Shown here one piece after another: positions 18,275 to 27,485 of a stretch of DNA of 64,000 nt (position 1 is the first letter of the stretch; each line of letters starts with the position of its first letter). The notes beneath the pieces were generated by a model. The model was not told the DNA's origin and ran no database searches. It worked only from the letters and a program-made list of their open reading frames with translations. The DNA comes from Candidatus Protoclostridium gallicola. Lineage in GTDB: Bacteria; Bacillota; Clostridia; Christensenellales; Pumilibacteraceae. The stretch covers positions 1 to 64,000 of the forward strand of contig CAJFLE010000002.1 in assembly GCA_904387375.1 (NCBI GenBank), read 5' to 3'. A program made the position numbers and the translations under genes.

Positions 18275-18717
18275 TTTGTTTCGGCCTCCTCCTTGACTCC
18301 GGTGAGCTGTTCGCCCTTGCGGATGAACTTGCACTTTACGGGGAGTTTGTGCGAAGCGAGACGGAGCGCCTCTCTTGCGATCTCTTCGCTCACGCCCGCG
18401 ATCTCGAACATCACCCTGCCCGGCTTGACGACGGCCACCCAGAATTCGGGCGAACCTTTACCGGAACCCATTCGGGTGTCGGCGGGCTTTTTCGTGACGG
18501 GTTTGTGAGGGAATATATCTATCCAGACCTGACCGCCGCGCTTGATGTATCTCGTCATGGCGATACGGGCTGCCTCTATCTGACGGGAAGTGATCCAGCC
18601 GCATTCGAGGGTCGCGAGACCGTACTCGCCGTATGCGACCTTGTTGCCGCGCAGCGCCTTACCGGTCATTCTGCCGCGGTGGACTCTTCTTCTCTTGACT
18701 CTTTTAGGCATCAGCAT
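18271..18717 (-). CDS. rplP: 50S ribosomal protein L16
   Basis: 148 aa. L16 organises the A-site tRNA channel of the 50[18 protein letters not shown] opens it; an AAGGAGG site 8 nt before the ATG at 18717 supports this start over Met at 18711 or the upstream Met at 18756. It overlaps the rpsC end by 14 nt. Confidence 0.97.
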   Translation of the reverse strand: MLMPKRVKRRRVHRGRMTGKALRGNKVAYGEYGLATLECGWITSRQIEAARIAMTRYIKRGGQVWIDIFPHKPVTKKPADTRMGSGKGSPEFWVAVVKPGRVMFEIAGVSEEIAREALRLASHKLPVKCKFIRKGEQLTGVKEEAETK

Positions 18718-19381
18718 TGTCGTTTCCTCCTTCCTTCGGCTTGTTCGCCTTTGCAAGGACCTCTCCCTTGTAGATCCAGACCTTGACGCCGATGACGCCG
18801 AACGTCGTGTGAGCTTCGGCGAAACCGTAGTCGATGTCCGCTCTGAGCGTCTGAAGAGGTATGGAGCCCTCGTGATAATGTTCGCTGCGCGCGATTTCGG
18901 CGCCGTCCAGACGGCCGCTGACCATTATCTTGACGCCCTTGGCGCCGCTTCTCATGACGTTGCCCATGGCTTTCTTCATCGTGCGGCGGAAGGACTCGCG
19001 CTTCTCGAGACGGAAAGCGACGCTTTCCGCGACGAGGGTCGCGTCGAGGTCTATCTTCTTGACTTCGTGAATGTTTATTCTGATATCCGCAAGACTGGTG
19101 AGCTTTTTAAGCTCGCTTCTGATCTGCTCGACGCCGGCGCCCTTGGTGCCGATGAGCATACCCGTCTTGCCCGTGTAGATGTTGACCGCCACCTTGCTCT
19201 GGCTGCGCTCGATCACCACTTTGGAAATACCGTAGGTATAGTACTTCTTCTTGATGAACGTGCGGATGTCGTAGTCCTGTTTGAGCGTCTTGGCGAAATC
19301 CTTCTTGGCGGCATACCACTGTGCGTTCCAGCCGTCGATGACGCCTACTCTGAGCGCGTGCGGATTAACTTTCTGTCCCAT
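18704..19381 (-). CDS. rpsC: 30S ribosomal protein S3
   Basis: 225 aa, with a KH domain (about 40-110) and a C-terminal domain. S3 lines the mRNA entrance with S4 and S5 and has helicase activity. Start [20 protein letters not shown] is typical; [18 protein letters not shown] is the KH GXXG region. Confidence 0.98.
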   Translation of the reverse strand: MGQKVNPHALRVGVIDGWNAQWYAAKKDFAKTLKQDYDIRTFIKKKYYTYGISKVVIERSQSKVAVNIYTGKTGMLIGTKGAGVEQIRSELKKLTSLADIRINIHEVKKIDLDATLVAESVAFRLEKRESFRRTMKKAMGNVMRSGAKGVKIMVSGRLDGAEIARSEHYHEGSIPLQTLRADIDYGFAEAHTTFGVIGVKVWIYKGEVLAKANKPKEGGNDNADA

Positions 19382-19387
19382 ATAGCG

Positions 19388-19780
19388 TTATGCCTCCTCT
19401 TTCTTGTCCAGCACAACGGTAAGATGGCTGGTGCGCTTCATGATCGAATGCGCTCTGCCCTTGGAAACGGGCTGGTATCTCTTGTAGATAGGACCTGCGT
19501 CCGCTCTGATCTCCGCGACGTAAAGCTCGTCTTTGGTCAGACCCTTGCCGTTCTCGGCATTGGCCGCCGCGCTGTTGATGAGCTTGACGAGGGGCGCGCA
19601 CGCCGCCTTGGGAGTATTCTCGAGGATCGCGATCGCTTCGGGCACCGATCTGCCGCGGACGACGTCCATGACCACGCGTGCCTTGGAGGGGGATATTCTG
19701 ATATACTTGGCGGTTGCGGACGGACGGGTGTCCCGGCGTTCCTCTCTCGCCTTGGCTTTTTCTCTCATTCTCTTTGCCAT
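19388..19780 (-). CDS. rplV: 50S ribosomal protein L22
   Basis: 130 aa. Its extended hairpin lines the exit tunnel, where macrolide-resistance changes occur. ATAKYIRISPSKARVVMDVV and the end MKRTSHLTVVLD are canonical. The basic N-terminal leader of about 20 residues is slightly longer than usual. Confidence 0.97.
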   Translation of the reverse strand: MAKRMREKAKAREERRDTRPSATAKYIRISPSKARVVMDVVRGRSVPEAIAILENTPKAACAPLVKLINSAAANAENGKGLTKDELYVAEIRADAGPIYKRYQPVSKGRAHSIMKRTSHLTVVLDKKEEA

Positions 19781-19791
19781 GGTCTATCTCC

Positions 19792-20070
19792 TTATCTGCC
19801 CTTCGTCGTCTTGTCGCCGCCGTGGCCGCGGAAAGTGCGGGTGGGCGCGAACTCGCCGAGCTTATGTCCGACCATCTCTTCGGTGCAGTATACGGGCACG
19901 TGCTTGCGTCCGTCGTGAACCGCGATGGTGAAGTCGATGAACTCGGGCATGATCGTCGAGCTTCTCGACCAGGTCTTGACGACCTTCTTCTCGTTGTTAT
20001 TTATCATGGCCTCTATCTTAGCGTAGAGTTTTTTGTCCACGTAAGGGCCTTTCTTAACGCTTCTTGACAT
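19792..20070 (-). CDS. rpsS: 30S ribosomal protein S19
   Basis: 92 aa, normal. Sits in the 30S head with S13. Start [20 protein letters not shown] and the [20 protein letters not shown] block are near-invariant. Confidence 0.98.
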   Translation of the reverse strand: MSRSVKKGPYVDKKLYAKIEAMINNNEKKVVKTWSRSSTIMPEFIDFTIAVHDGRKHVPVYCTEEMVGHKLGEFAPTRTFRGHGGDKTTKGR

Positions 20071-20080
20071 CTGCTCTCTC

Positions 20081-20905
20081 CTAGTTTACTCTCTTGACGA
20101 TGAACTTGTTGGACTTGCGCTTCTTTCTCGTCTTATAGCCGAGCGTAGGCTTGCCCCAAGGCGTGACCGGAGTGGGCCGGCCGATAGGCGATTTGCCCTC
20201 GCCGCCGCCGTGAGGGTGGTCGTTCGGGTTCATGACGACGCCGCGGACTTCGGGGCGTCTGCCCATGTGGCGTTTTCTGCCGGCTTTGCCGAGGCTGATA
20301 AGCTCGTGGTCGAGATTGCCGACCTGTCCGACCGTCGCCTTGCAGCGGGCGAGGATGTATCTCATTTCGCCGCTGGGGAGCTTGAGGGTCGCGTACTTGC
20401 CTTCTTTTGCCATAAGCTGCGCTGCGGCGCCTGCCGTCTTGGCGATCTGGCCGCCTTTGCCGGGCTGCATTTCGATGTTATGCACGAGAGTACCGACGGG
20501 GATATCCGACAGAGGAAGGCAGTTGCCCGCCTTGATGTCGGCCTTGGAGCCGCTTACGACGGTATCGCCCACCGTGAGGCCGAGGGGCGCGAGGATGTAT
20601 CTCTTCTCGCCGTCGGCGTAGTGCAGGAGCGCGATGTATGCCGTGCGGTTGGGATCGTATTCGATCGCCGCTACCTTTGCGGGCACGTCGTCCTTGTTTC
20701 TCTTGAAATCTATGATGCGGTATTTCGTCTTGTTGCCGCCGCCGCGCTGACGGACGGTGATGCGGCCGTAGTGGTTTCTGCCGGCCGTATGTCTTATTGC
20801 GACGAGCAGCGACTTCTCGGGCCTGGACTTCGTCACTTCCTCGAAGGAGGAGACGGTCTTGAATCTGGTGCCCGGAGTTATGGGCTTGTATCTCTTGACT
20901 GCCAT
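20081..20905 (-). CDS. rplB: 50S ribosomal protein L2
   Basis: 274 aa. L2 is required for subunit association and peptidyl transfer. [18 protein letters not shown] opens it, and [19 protein letters not shown] contains the conserved histidine loop. Confidence 0.98.
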   Translation of the reverse strand: MAVKRYKPITPGTRFKTVSSFEEVTKSRPEKSLLVAIRHTAGRNHYGRITVRQRGGGNKTKYRIIDFKRNKDDVPAKVAAIEYDPNRTAYIALLHYADGEKRYILAPLGLTVGDTVVSGSKADIKAGNCLPLSDIPVGTLVHNIEMQPGKGGQIAKTAGAAAQLMAKEGKYATLKLPSGEMRYILARCKATVGQVGNLDHELISLGKAGRKRHMGRRPEVRGVVMNPNDHPHGGGEGKSPIGRPTPVTPWGKPTLGYKTRKKRKSNKFIVKRVN

Positions 20906-20918
20906 TTTTCTCTACTCC

Positions 20919-21209
20919 TTAACCTAAGCTGTCGAAGAACGGTATGGTCTTCGATTTGGCGGTGAGCTGTACGTAAGCCTTTTTGCGTGCCGCCGTGTAG
21001 CCGACCGTGCCGCGCTCTCTCTTCTTCTTGCCGCGGACGTTGACGATGTTGACGCTTTCCACGTCGACTTCGAAAATCTTTTCGATCGCTGCCTTGACGT
21101 CCGTCTTGGTCGCTTTCACGTCGACGAAGAAGCAGTACTTCTTGTTCGGGATATTGTCGTAAGCCTTCTCGGTGAGAACGGGCTTGATTATCACGTCGTA
21201 TGCGTTCAT
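20919..21209 (-). CDS. rplW: 50S ribosomal protein L23
   Basis: 96 aa. L23 is the tunnel-exit docking site for trigger factor and SRP. Conserved IIKPVLTEKAYDNI at the start; the GKKKRERGTVGYT loop follows. Its ATG overlaps the rplD stop by one base (TAATG). Confidence 0.98.
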   Translation of the reverse strand: MNAYDVIIKPVLTEKAYDNIPNKKYCFFVDVKATKTDVKAAIEKIFEVDVESVNIVNVRGKKKRERGTVGYTAARKKAYVQLTAKSKTIPFFDSLG

Positions 21210-21829
21210 TATTTGTACGCCTCCTCGATCTGCTTGACCGCAGCTTTGGTAAGCACCACGTCGGTGTGGTTCATGAGGTCGAGCACGCTGACGAATTCCG
21301 CTTTGACGGTGTCGATCTTTTCGAGGTTGTTAGCCGCGCGGACGACGAGGTCGTCGCCTTCGGTCAGCACGAAAAGCGTTCTTCTGTCGAGCTTGAGCGC
21401 GCTCGTCACCGCAGCCATCTCCTTCGTCTTGCCCGAGACCCTGATCTCTTCGACCACTTTGAGCTGGTCGTCGGCGACTTTGGAGCTGATCGCGCTTCTG
21501 AAAGCGGCTTCCTTCATCTTCTTGTTTATCTTCTGCGAGAAGTCGCGGGGCTTGGGAGCGAACACGACGCCGCCGTGCTTCCACTGGGGAGCTCTTATCG
21601 AGCCCTGGCGCGCGTTGCCGGTGCCTTTCTGGCGCCACGGCTTGCGTCCGCCGCCTGCTACCTCGGCGCGCGTGAGCGCGCTCTTGGTTCCCTGTCTTTT
21701 GTTTGCGAGCTGGGCGACCACTACCTGGTGGATGAGGGCGACGTTTCTCTCGGCTCCGAACACGGTATCGTCGAGAGCGATGCTGCCTGCCGCCTCGCCT
21801 GTCTGCTTATATACTTTAACGCTGGGCAT
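21209..21829 (-). CDS. rplD: 50S ribosomal protein L4
   Basis: 206 aa. An extension of L4 reaches the exit tunnel; in E. coli L4 represses the S10 operon through the rpsJ leader. The loop GGRKPWRQKGTGNARQGSIR is canonical. An operon leader of about 258 nt exists upstream of rpsJ here, so feedback control by L4 is conceivable. Confidence 0.98.
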   Translation of the reverse strand: MPSVKVYKQTGEAAGSIALDDTVFGAERNVALIHQVVVAQLANKRQGTKSALTRAEVAGGGRKPWRQKGTGNARQGSIRAPQWKHGGVVFAPKPRDFSQKINKKMKEAAFRSAISSKVADDQLKVVEEIRVSGKTKEMAAVTSALKLDRRTLFVLTEGDDLVVRAANNLEKIDTVKAEFVSVLDLMNHTDVVLTKAAVKQIEEAYK

Positions 21830-21844
21830 TTCTTAACCTCCCTC

Positions 21845-22474
21845 TCACTTCTTGACGGTGGACTTCACCGTCAGGAGCGAACCTCTCGGTCCGGGCACCG
21901 CGCCGCGGATGAGTATGACGTCGCGCGCGGCGTCCACTCTTACGATTTCGAGGTTCTGTATCGTAACCTGTTCGTGACCGTAACGGCCGGGGCTTTTCAG
22001 ACCCTTTATCTTTCTCGAAGGAGTGGAGTTAGCACCCGTCGAGCCGACTTCCCTGTGCACGGGACCCACGCCGTGGGTCATCTTGAGTCTGTGGTGATTC
22101 CAGCGCTTGATCGTGCCGCTGAATCCGTGGCCTTTGGTTATGCCGGTCACGTCCACCATATCGCCCTGCGCGAACATATCGCACTTGATCTCCGCGCCGA
22201 TTTCGTAATCCGTCTTGTCGAGCTTAAGCTCGCGGAGGTATCTCTTGGGAGAGCAGTTCGCCTTTTTGAACTGACCCATGTCGGGTTTATTGACCTTTCT
22301 CTTCTCGATGTCCTCGAACGCAACCTTGACGGCGCTGTAACCGTCCTTTTCCTGCGTCTTGAGCTGAACCACGGTGACGGGTCCGGCCTTGACCACCGTT
22401 ACGGGAACGGCTTCGCCTTTTTCGGAAAAGATCTGCGTCATTCCGACTTTTTTGCCTAAAATCGCTTTTTCCAT
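21845..22474 (-). CDS. rplC: 50S ribosomal protein L3
   Basis: 209 aa. L3 binds the 3' end of 23S rRNA and starts 50S assembly. MEKAILGKKVGMTQIFSEKG opens it, and GHGFSGTIKRWNHHRLKMTH lies in the tongue that approaches the peptidyl transferase centre. Confidence 0.98.
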   Translation of the reverse strand: MEKAILGKKVGMTQIFSEKGEAVPVTVVKAGPVTVVQLKTQEKDGYSAVKVAFEDIEKRKVNKPDMGQFKKANCSPKRYLRELKLDKTDYEIGAEIKCDMFAQGDMVDVTGITKGHGFSGTIKRWNHHRLKMTHGVGPVHREVGSTGANSTPSRKIKGLKSPGRYGHEQVTIQNLEIVRVDAARDVILIRGAVPGPRGSLLTVKSTVKK

Positions 22475-22492
22475 TTCTCTTGCCTTCCTTGC

Positions 22493-22801
22493 TTACAGTT
22501 TTATCTGGATATCCACGCCTGCGGGAAGATCCAGCTTCATAAGCGAGTCCACCGTTTTGCTCGACGGACTGTATATATCTATGAGTCGCTTGTGAGTCTT
22601 GATTTCGAACTGATCTCTCGAATCCTTGTACTTGTGCACCGCGCGGAGCACCGTGATGACTTCCCTGTCCGTGGGAAGGGGCACGGGGCCGCTTACTTTC
22701 GTGCCCGTCGCCTTGACGGTGTCCACGATTCTCTGAGCGCTCTGATCGAGCAGCTCGTGGTCGTAAGCTTTCAGCTTGATGCGAATTTTCTGACTTGCCA
22801 T
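22493..22801 (-). CDS. rpsJ: 30S ribosomal protein S10
   Basis: 102 aa, first gene of the operon. S10 also acts with NusB in antitermination. [20 protein letters not shown] and [20 protein letters not shown] are canonical. A CGGAGGA ribosome site is 9 nt upstream. EF-Tu, EF-G, S7 and S12 genes are not upstream, so the str part of the cluster is elsewhere. Confidence 0.98.
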   Translation of the reverse strand: MASQKIRIKLKAYDHELLDQSAQRIVDTVKATGTKVSGPVPLPTDREVITVLRAVHKYKDSRDQFEIKTHKRLIDIYSPSSKTVDSLMKLDLPAGVDIQIKL

Positions 22802-23059
22802 TTAGTGTGATTCCTCCGTTATGACTTTTAAGACAACCCCCTCGCGCGGTTCTTTTTCTCCGCAAAGTCCAAGGGCGTCAAAGGCGCCCTTTCTTCGCGG
22901 ACGGAAACTCCGCCGCACTTCAAGGCCTGTCCCGCGGACCGGGATTTTCCCTCCGCGTCCTCCGAAGTTATCCGTTCCGCCCAGTCTTACGGCGAAGACG
23001 GTAACCTCCGGATTCTCTCGCTGTCCGCATTGTAAAATTACCGCACACACCAGTGCAGC
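22802..23059 (-). promoter_or_regulatory. Long leader of the S10 operon
   Basis: About 258 nt separate the expected start site from rpsJ. The GC-rich leader contains a perfect hairpin (AAGGGCG, 7-nt loop, CGCCCTT) about 80 nt before rpsJ and other complementary segments. No T run follows the hairpin, so it is not a simple terminator. Autogenous control, as known for S10 leaders, is an inference. A GTG-started frame of 82 codons spans the leader but has no ribosome site. Confidence 0.5.
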
Positions 23060-23065
23060 CTAAGT

Positions 23066-23094
23066 ATTATACTAAAACGCAATAGCGTTGTCAA
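23066..23094 (-). promoter_or_regulatory. Consensus promoter of the S10-spc-alpha operon
   Basis: TTGACA (23094-23089), 17-nt spacer, TATAAT (23071-23066) on the minus strand: a perfect sigma-A consensus, as expected for the most heavily expressed operon. It drives 32 genes down to rplQ unless internal promoters exist. Confidence 0.9.
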
Positions 23095-23218
23095 GCGAAA
23101 AACACAAATTTTCCGCGGAAATTTTACACATATGCTTTTACATTGCTTCTATATAATCATCATTTAATCCGACGTTTTCCGTTCTGCTGCGGCGCGGAGC
23201 GGCATAGTTATATTATAT

Positions 23219-23776
23219 ATGAAAATACGCTATTCTGTCGCCAGCGAATTCGACTGCGTGTACCTCATAAACGGAGCGTTCAACGAAAGGGCGGAAAACG
23301 TGGAATATCCGGCGATGTCTCCGCTGTACGTGACGGCGCTGCCCCTGAAAGCGGTGCTGCTGCCGTACACCGTGCGCCTGCTCGCCGGGAAAGCGACGGG
23401 CAACGCCGATCTCGCGCAGTGCTACGAAGTCGCGCCCGACCACTTCCTCGTGCGGCTGAAAGAGCGGCACAATTACGTCTACTCCCCCGCGCACGCGCAG
23501 GCCATAACGCCGGAAAAGGGACTGGCGCCCGCGTTCTACCGCGCGGTCAAGTCGGGCGACCTCGAAAGCGCTCGGCGCATGATGACGAAAGAGCTGTCCG
23601 ACGCGGTGGACGACGAATCGCTCGCCGCCTTCTTCGCGCCCTATTCGGACATAGTGGAAAACAGATTTTCCGATCTGTCCGGCGGCTTTTTTCTCATAAA
23701 CAAAAACACGCTGAAAGGCGAACCGTTCAGCTTCGAAGTTTCGGGCGAGCGCATATCCGACATAACGCAGGACTGA
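23219..23776 (+). CDS. Hypothetical protein, 185 aa
   Basis: I do not recognise this protein. It starts MKIRYSVASEFDCVYLINGA, has no signal peptide or membrane span, and looks cytosolic, with a beta-rich N-terminal half and an alpha-helical segment (residues 105-140). No convincing ribosome site precedes the ATG at 23219; a TATAAT lies at 23152-23157 without a good -35. It is divergent from the ribosomal operon and convergent with the lipoprotein gene, whose stop is 7 nt away. Codon use is like the GC-rich core genes. Confidence 0.7.
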   Translation: MKIRYSVASEFDCVYLINGAFNERAENVEYPAMSPLYVTALPLKAVLLPYTVRLLAGKATGNADLAQCYEVAPDHFLVRLKERHNYVYSPAHAQAITPEKGLAPAFYRAVKSGDLESARRMMTKELSDAVDDESLAAFFAPYSDIVENRFSDLSGGFFLINKNTLKGEPFSFEVSGERISDITQD

Positions 23777-23783
23777 TCCCCCC

Positions 23784-24311
23784 CTATCTCAATATCCCCT
23801 CGTTTTCGCTGTACACCACGACCTCGCCGCCGTCCCGGCACTCGTAGCCCACAAAGATATTCGACACTATAATGAGGTCGCAGACCGCGGGGGCAGCCAG
23901 ATCCTCTAATTCGTACGAAATATGTACGACGTAATAGTCGCCGTATTTGCCGAAATATCCGTCCACTTCGAACGATAAGATTGCGTGCGCGTCGTCGTAT
24001 TCTTCGTTCTCCGCCCTGAATTCGCGTTCTATATCCGCCTTTATTTCTTCCGGGAGAGGATCGAACGTCTTCGGCGTGAAAGGAATCACGACGTAATCGT
24101 CCGTACTCTGATCCGCGCTGCCGACGACAGAAACGCGGCCGCTCATAAGCGCGGCGATGTTTTTTATGTCGTTACGCGTAAACTTTCCTTCGTTATACAT
24201 ATCCGCCAATATATGATCGGTGCTTACTTCACCGCCGGCGCCGCATGCGGAAAAACACATGCCCGCGCACAGCACTGCCGCGCAGATTAAGACTATTACG
24301 GTTTTTTTCAT
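23784..24311 (-). CDS. Putative lipoprotein, 175 aa
   Basis: Residues 1-23 form a lipoprotein-type signal (MKKTVIVLICAAVLCAGMCF then SAC), with Cys23 as the likely lipidated residue. The mature part is acidic, with a beta-rich tail, and matches no family I can name. A GGGGAGGG site precedes the start. A near-perfect promoter lies 31-59 nt upstream. The gene is monocistronic and converges on the 185-aa gene. Confidence 0.72.
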   Translation of the reverse strand: MKKTVIVLICAAVLCAGMCFSACGAGGEVSTDHILADMYNEGKFTRNDIKNIAALMSGRVSVVGSADQSTDDYVVIPFTPKTFDPLPEEIKADIEREFRAENEEYDDAHAILSFEVDGYFGKYGDYYVVHISYELEDLAAPAVCDLIIVSNIFVGYECRDGGEVVVYSENEGILR

Positions 24312-24341
24312 CGTTTTCCCTCCCCACGGTTTTATGTCTTA

Positions 24342-24370
24342 ATTATAATACGAACGGCCGGATATGTCAA
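24342..24370 (-). promoter_or_regulatory. Promoter of the lipoprotein gene
   Basis: TTGACA (24370-24365), 17 nt, TATAAT (24347-24342) on the minus strand, exactly the consensus. Confidence 0.85.
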
Positions 24371-24380
24371 TATCCCATCA

Positions 24381-24409
24381 TAAAACGGCCCGGGCAACAG
24401 CCCGGGCCG
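24381..24409 (-). terminator. Terminator after cysK
   Basis: A perfect 10-bp GC stem (CGGCCCGGGC and its complement, 4-nt loop) followed on the minus strand by TTTTA, 27 nt beyond cysK. It isolates the response regulator-kinase-cysK operon from the lipoprotein promoter. Confidence 0.88.
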
Positions 24410-24435
24410 CAGTATGTCGTATTTAAGCGCAGTCG

Positions 24436-25356
24436 TCAATAGAGGTCGGTGGAAAGGTATCTGTCACCGGCGTCGGGAAGTACGGTGACGATCGTGCCGC
24501 CCGCGAATTCGTCCGCTGCGGCGAGCCGAACCGCCGCGCAGACGTTGCAGCCGCCGGATATGCCCGCGAGCACGCCGTCGGTGCGCGCAAGCTCGCGCGC
24601 CGCCGCCTTTGCGTCCGCCGTGGTCACGGTCAGCACGCCGTCGAGCACGGAGCGGTCGAGTATGTCCGGGACGAAACCTGCGCCTATGCCCTGGATGCCG
24701 TGGGCGCCCTTATCCTTTCCGCTTATGACGGCGCTCTCGGCAGGCTCCGCCGCATAAATCTTTATGTTTTTGTCCCGGCCTTTGAGATACCTGCCGACGC
24801 CGGTCACGGTGCCGCCCGTGCCCGCGCCCGCGACGAACGCGGAGATTTTTCCGTCGGTATCGCGCCATATTTCCGGCCCCGTCGTGCGGAAATGCGCGTC
24901 CGGATTGGCGGGATTGGTGAACTGCCCCGCGATCATGCTGCCCGGCGTCGCCGCGGCAAGCGCTTCCGCTTTTTTTATCGCGCCCGCCATGCCTTCCGCC
25001 CCCGGCGTGAGCACCAGATCGGCGCCGTATGCGGCTATGAGTTTGCGGCGTTCCGCGCTCATCGAATCGGGCATGACTATAACGAGCCGGTATCCGCGCG
25101 CCGCGCACATGGCCGCGAGACCTATGCCGGTGTTGCCGCTCGTCGGCTCTATGATGACGCCGCCGGGGCGGAGCGTACCGCGCGCTTCGGCGTCGAGTAT
25201 CATGGAAAGCGCCACTCTGTCCTTGACGCTGCCCGCGGGGTTGCGGCATTCGAGCTTGGCGAGCACGCGGGCTTTTGCGCCGTGCGCCGCCGCGAATGCG
25301 CCCAGTTCGAGCAGCGGAGTGTTCCCCGCAAGTTCGGCTATGTTTTTATATATCAT
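24436..25356 (-). CDS. cysK: Cysteine synthase (O-acetylserine sulfhydrylase), PLP-dependent
   Basis: 306 aa. Makes L-cysteine from O-acetylserine and sulfide. Lys45 in NPAGSVKDR is the PLP Schiff-base lysine; TSGNTGIGLA at about 70-79 binds the substrate; AGTGGTVTGVGRYLKG holds the phosphate loop. The start is MIYKNIAELAGNTP at 25356, behind an AAGGAGAT site; an upstream Met at 25473 would add 39 non-homologous residues inside the kinase gene. The ATG overlaps the kinase stop (ATGA), so expression is tied to the two-component system. A CysM-type activity cannot be excluded. Confidence 0.93.
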   Translation of the reverse strand: MIYKNIAELAGNTPLLELGAFAAAHGAKARVLAKLECRNPAGSVKDRVALSMILDAEARGTLRPGGVIIEPTSGNTGIGLAAMCAARGYRLVIVMPDSMSAERRKLIAAYGADLVLTPGAEGMAGAIKKAEALAAATPGSMIAGQFTNPANPDAHFRTTGPEIWRDTDGKISAFVAGAGTGGTVTGVGRYLKGRDKNIKIYAAEPAESAVISGKDKGAHGIQGIGAGFVPDILDRSVLDGVLTVTTADAKAAARELARTDGVLAGISGGCNVCAAVRLAAADEFAGGTIVTVLPDAGDRYLSTDLY

Positions 25357-26708
25357 TTCCGTATCTCCTTCTGCGGTTTCTGCGCCGCGGCGTCCTGCAC
25401 GGGCATGATGACCGTGAACGTGGTAAGCCCGTTTTCGCTGCGGCAGGATATGTCGCCGCCCAGATTCTCGCATATCGTTTTCGCCATGGCCAGCCCCAAT
25501 CCGAAGCTGTCCGCGCCGTCGCCCACCTTATGGAAACGCTCGAATATGAAACCTATTTCCTCGGGCGGTATGGTCTTGCCTGTGTTGCTGACGGCGAGCG
25601 CGGCGCTCCTGCGCTTCTTTCCGCCCGCCCACGACAGCGACACGTTTATCCTGCTGCCGTCGTCGGCGTATTTGACGGCGTTGTCGAGGAGTATGCCGAG
25701 CAGCTTGGACCAGCTCTTGGCGTCGGAGCGCACTTTCATGTTCTCCTCGCAGGCGAGCTCCAGCGTTATGCCGCGCTCGTAGCACGCCGCCTCGAAGGAC
25801 AGGCAGTAGCCTTCCACGAGCTCGCCGAGGTCGAATTCGGTTATGTCGGGCTTGTAACCCGCCGCCTCGAAACTGGACATCTCCAGCATCTCGGTCACCA
25901 TCGTATGCATGCGCTTGGTCTGTTTTTCTATGTTGTCCAGCCACTTGGCGTTGTCGTCCACCGTGGCCGAGCCGTCCGCCTTGATGACGTCGAGATTGGC
26001 GCCGATGATCGTAATGGGCGTTTTCAGCTCGTGGCTGGCGTTGGCGACGAGGTCTTTCTGCTTGACGAGCGCTTCGTGCGCCGGCGACAGTATGCGACCG
26101 GACAGCATGTACGCGAACAGCATGAGCAGAATCACCAGTCCGAGGAAGGCGAAACCTATCGCCATGGACTGGGTGAAGAACATGTGCCGGGGATATGTGT
26201 AATCGTAAAACGCGTATATTTCCACGCTGCGGCCGTCGCTGCGCGTGATCACCCGTCTGCCGGCGCGGTATATCCTGTCCGAAACCTTTATGTCCGTCGA
26301 GCCGTCCTGCGACGACGCGATCATGGAGCGCACGTCCTGTTCGGTCAGATAGTCGTATTTCGCTATTATGAGCGCCTCGTCCCAGTCGCTGCCTATGACC
26401 GCGACGGTGCACTCGGCAGGTCCCTCGTACACGCCTCCGCCGATGACCAGCTCTATGGGCATGGACATGGCTTCGTCCAGCGCCGCGGATATGGTCATCT
26501 CCATGGAAAAGAGATTGGCGAATATGGACGCGCCGAAGCATATCGCGATGAGCACGGAGCACAGCGCGGTCACGATAAAGGTAAAGTGCAGCTGGAGTTT
26601 GTGAAACAGCTTGTCGGTAACGCCTGCGGGCTTTGCCCCCGCCGCTTTGCCGGACTGTGCCTTCTCCGCCTTTTCTTCGGGCGCGGCGTTTTTCTTATTC
26701 GTTTTCAT
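25353..26708 (-). CDS. Membrane sensor histidine kinase (OmpR-partner class)
   Basis: 451 aa. A basic cytoplasmic N-terminus is followed by a membrane span near residues 43-65, an extracytoplasmic domain of about 100 residues, and a second span near 180-200. The dimerisation/phosphoacceptor motif NASHELKTPI has the autophosphorylated His at about 225. N, G1 and G2 boxes follow (LLDNAVKYA, NTGKTIPPEEIGFIFERF, GLGLAMAKTI). It overlaps the response regulator by 14 nt. The ligand is unknown; the cysK link suggests sulfur, cysteine or redox state, which is inference. Confidence 0.9.
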   Translation of the reverse strand: MKTNKKNAAPEEKAEKAQSGKAAGAKPAGVTDKLFHKLQLHFTFIVTALCSVLIAICFGASIFANLFSMEMTISAALDEAMSMPIELVIGGGVYEGPAECTVAVIGSDWDEALIIAKYDYLTEQDVRSMIASSQDGSTDIKVSDRIYRAGRRVITRSDGRSVEIYAFYDYTYPRHMFFTQSMAIGFAFLGLVILLMLFAYMLSGRILSPAHEALVKQKDLVANASHELKTPITIIGANLDVIKADGSATVDDNAKWLDNIEKQTKRMHTMVTEMLEMSSFEAAGYKPDITEFDLGELVEGYCLSFEAACYERGITLELACEENMKVRSDAKSWSKLLGILLDNAVKYADDGSRINVSLSWAGGKKRRSAALAVSNTGKTIPPEEIGFIFERFHKVGDGADSFGLGLAMAKTICENLGGDISCRSENGLTTFTVIMPVQDAAAQKPQKEIRK

Positions 26709-27372
26709 TCAGCCTGTACCCCACTCCGCGCACGGGCGCTATCGTGAAGGGCGCGGAAAGAAATTTGAGTTTCTTGCGCAGGAAGGATATGAACACTTCG
26801 AGGTTGTTGGATTCGAATTCGCTGTCGAAGCCCCACACCTTGTTTATGAGCTGGTCGCGCTGGGCGACGAAAGAGGGCTGGTCGAAGAAATACTTCATGA
26901 TCTCCGCTTCCTTTTTGGACAGCTTGACCGACTTCTCGCCGCAGCTCATGGTGAACGTGCTGAGGTTCAGCGTCACGCCGTTGTGCGTCAGTCCGTCCTC
27001 GGGGATTATCTCGCCTTTGCGGCGGGTGACGGCGCGTATGCGCGCGAGCAGCTCCGGAATGGAAAACGGCTTGGTCAGATAGTCGTCGGCGCCGCAGTCC
27101 AGCCCCGTGACCTTGTCCGACTCCTCGCCGAGCGCGGTCAGCATTATGACGGGCGTGCCTACTTTTTTGCGGCGCAGTTCGCGCACCGCCTCGATGCCGT
27201 TCATCCTCGGCATCATGACGTCCATGATAATGGCGTCGTAAACGCCCGTTTCGGCGTACGCCACGCCTTCCTCGCCGTCGTGGGCGACTTCGACCGTATA
27301 TTTTTCTCTTTTGAGCACCGCGCTGAGCGCGTCCGTCAGGCTGACGGAATCTTCCACTATGAGCACTCTCAT
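26695..27372 (-). CDS. OmpR/PhoB-family response regulator
   Basis: 225 aa. Receiver domain at 1-115 with the acidic pair at 7-8, phosphoacceptor Asp51 (YDAIIMDVMMPRMNG) and the conserved lysine in DDYLTKPF. The winged-helix DNA-binding domain occupies about 130-223 (LSKKEAEIMKYFFDQP, then VFISFLRKKLKFL). It is first in the regulator-kinase-cysK operon, behind its own promoter with a short leader. The effector wing loop reads APFTIAPVRGVGYRLN, as in PhoB-like proteins. Confidence 0.93.
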   Translation of the reverse strand: MRVLIVEDSVSLTDALSAVLKREKYTVEVAHDGEEGVAYAETGVYDAIIMDVMMPRMNGIEAVRELRRKKVGTPVIMLTALGEESDKVTGLDCGADDYLTKPFSIPELLARIRAVTRRKGEIIPEDGLTHNGVTLNLSTFTMSCGEKSVKLSKKEAEIMKYFFDQPSFVAQRDQLINKVWGFDSEFESNNLEVFISFLRKKLKFLSAPFTIAPVRGVGYRLNENE

Positions 27373-27392
27373 GATATCACCTGCCTGCTTTC

Positions 27393-27421
27393 ATTATACC
27401 AGCCGCAGCCGGGTTTGTAAA
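27393..27421 (-). promoter_or_regulatory. Promoter of the two-component system-cysK operon
   Basis: TTTACA (27421-27416), 17 nt, TATAAT (27398-27393) on the minus strand. The expected leader is only about 15 nt, with an AGGTGA ribosome site. Confidence 0.75.
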
Positions 27422-27485
27422 TATATTTTGCATTATAATAGTACGCGTTAATTAAATATCGCTTAAATACAAGCGTTTTTTTGCA

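Noticed and set aside
22802..23050. 82-codon frame across the rpsJ leader ending 1 nt before rpsJ
   Set aside because: It starts with GTG, has no ribosome site, and its protein has no recognisable features; GC-rich leaders often lack stops. I treat it as an untranslated leader.
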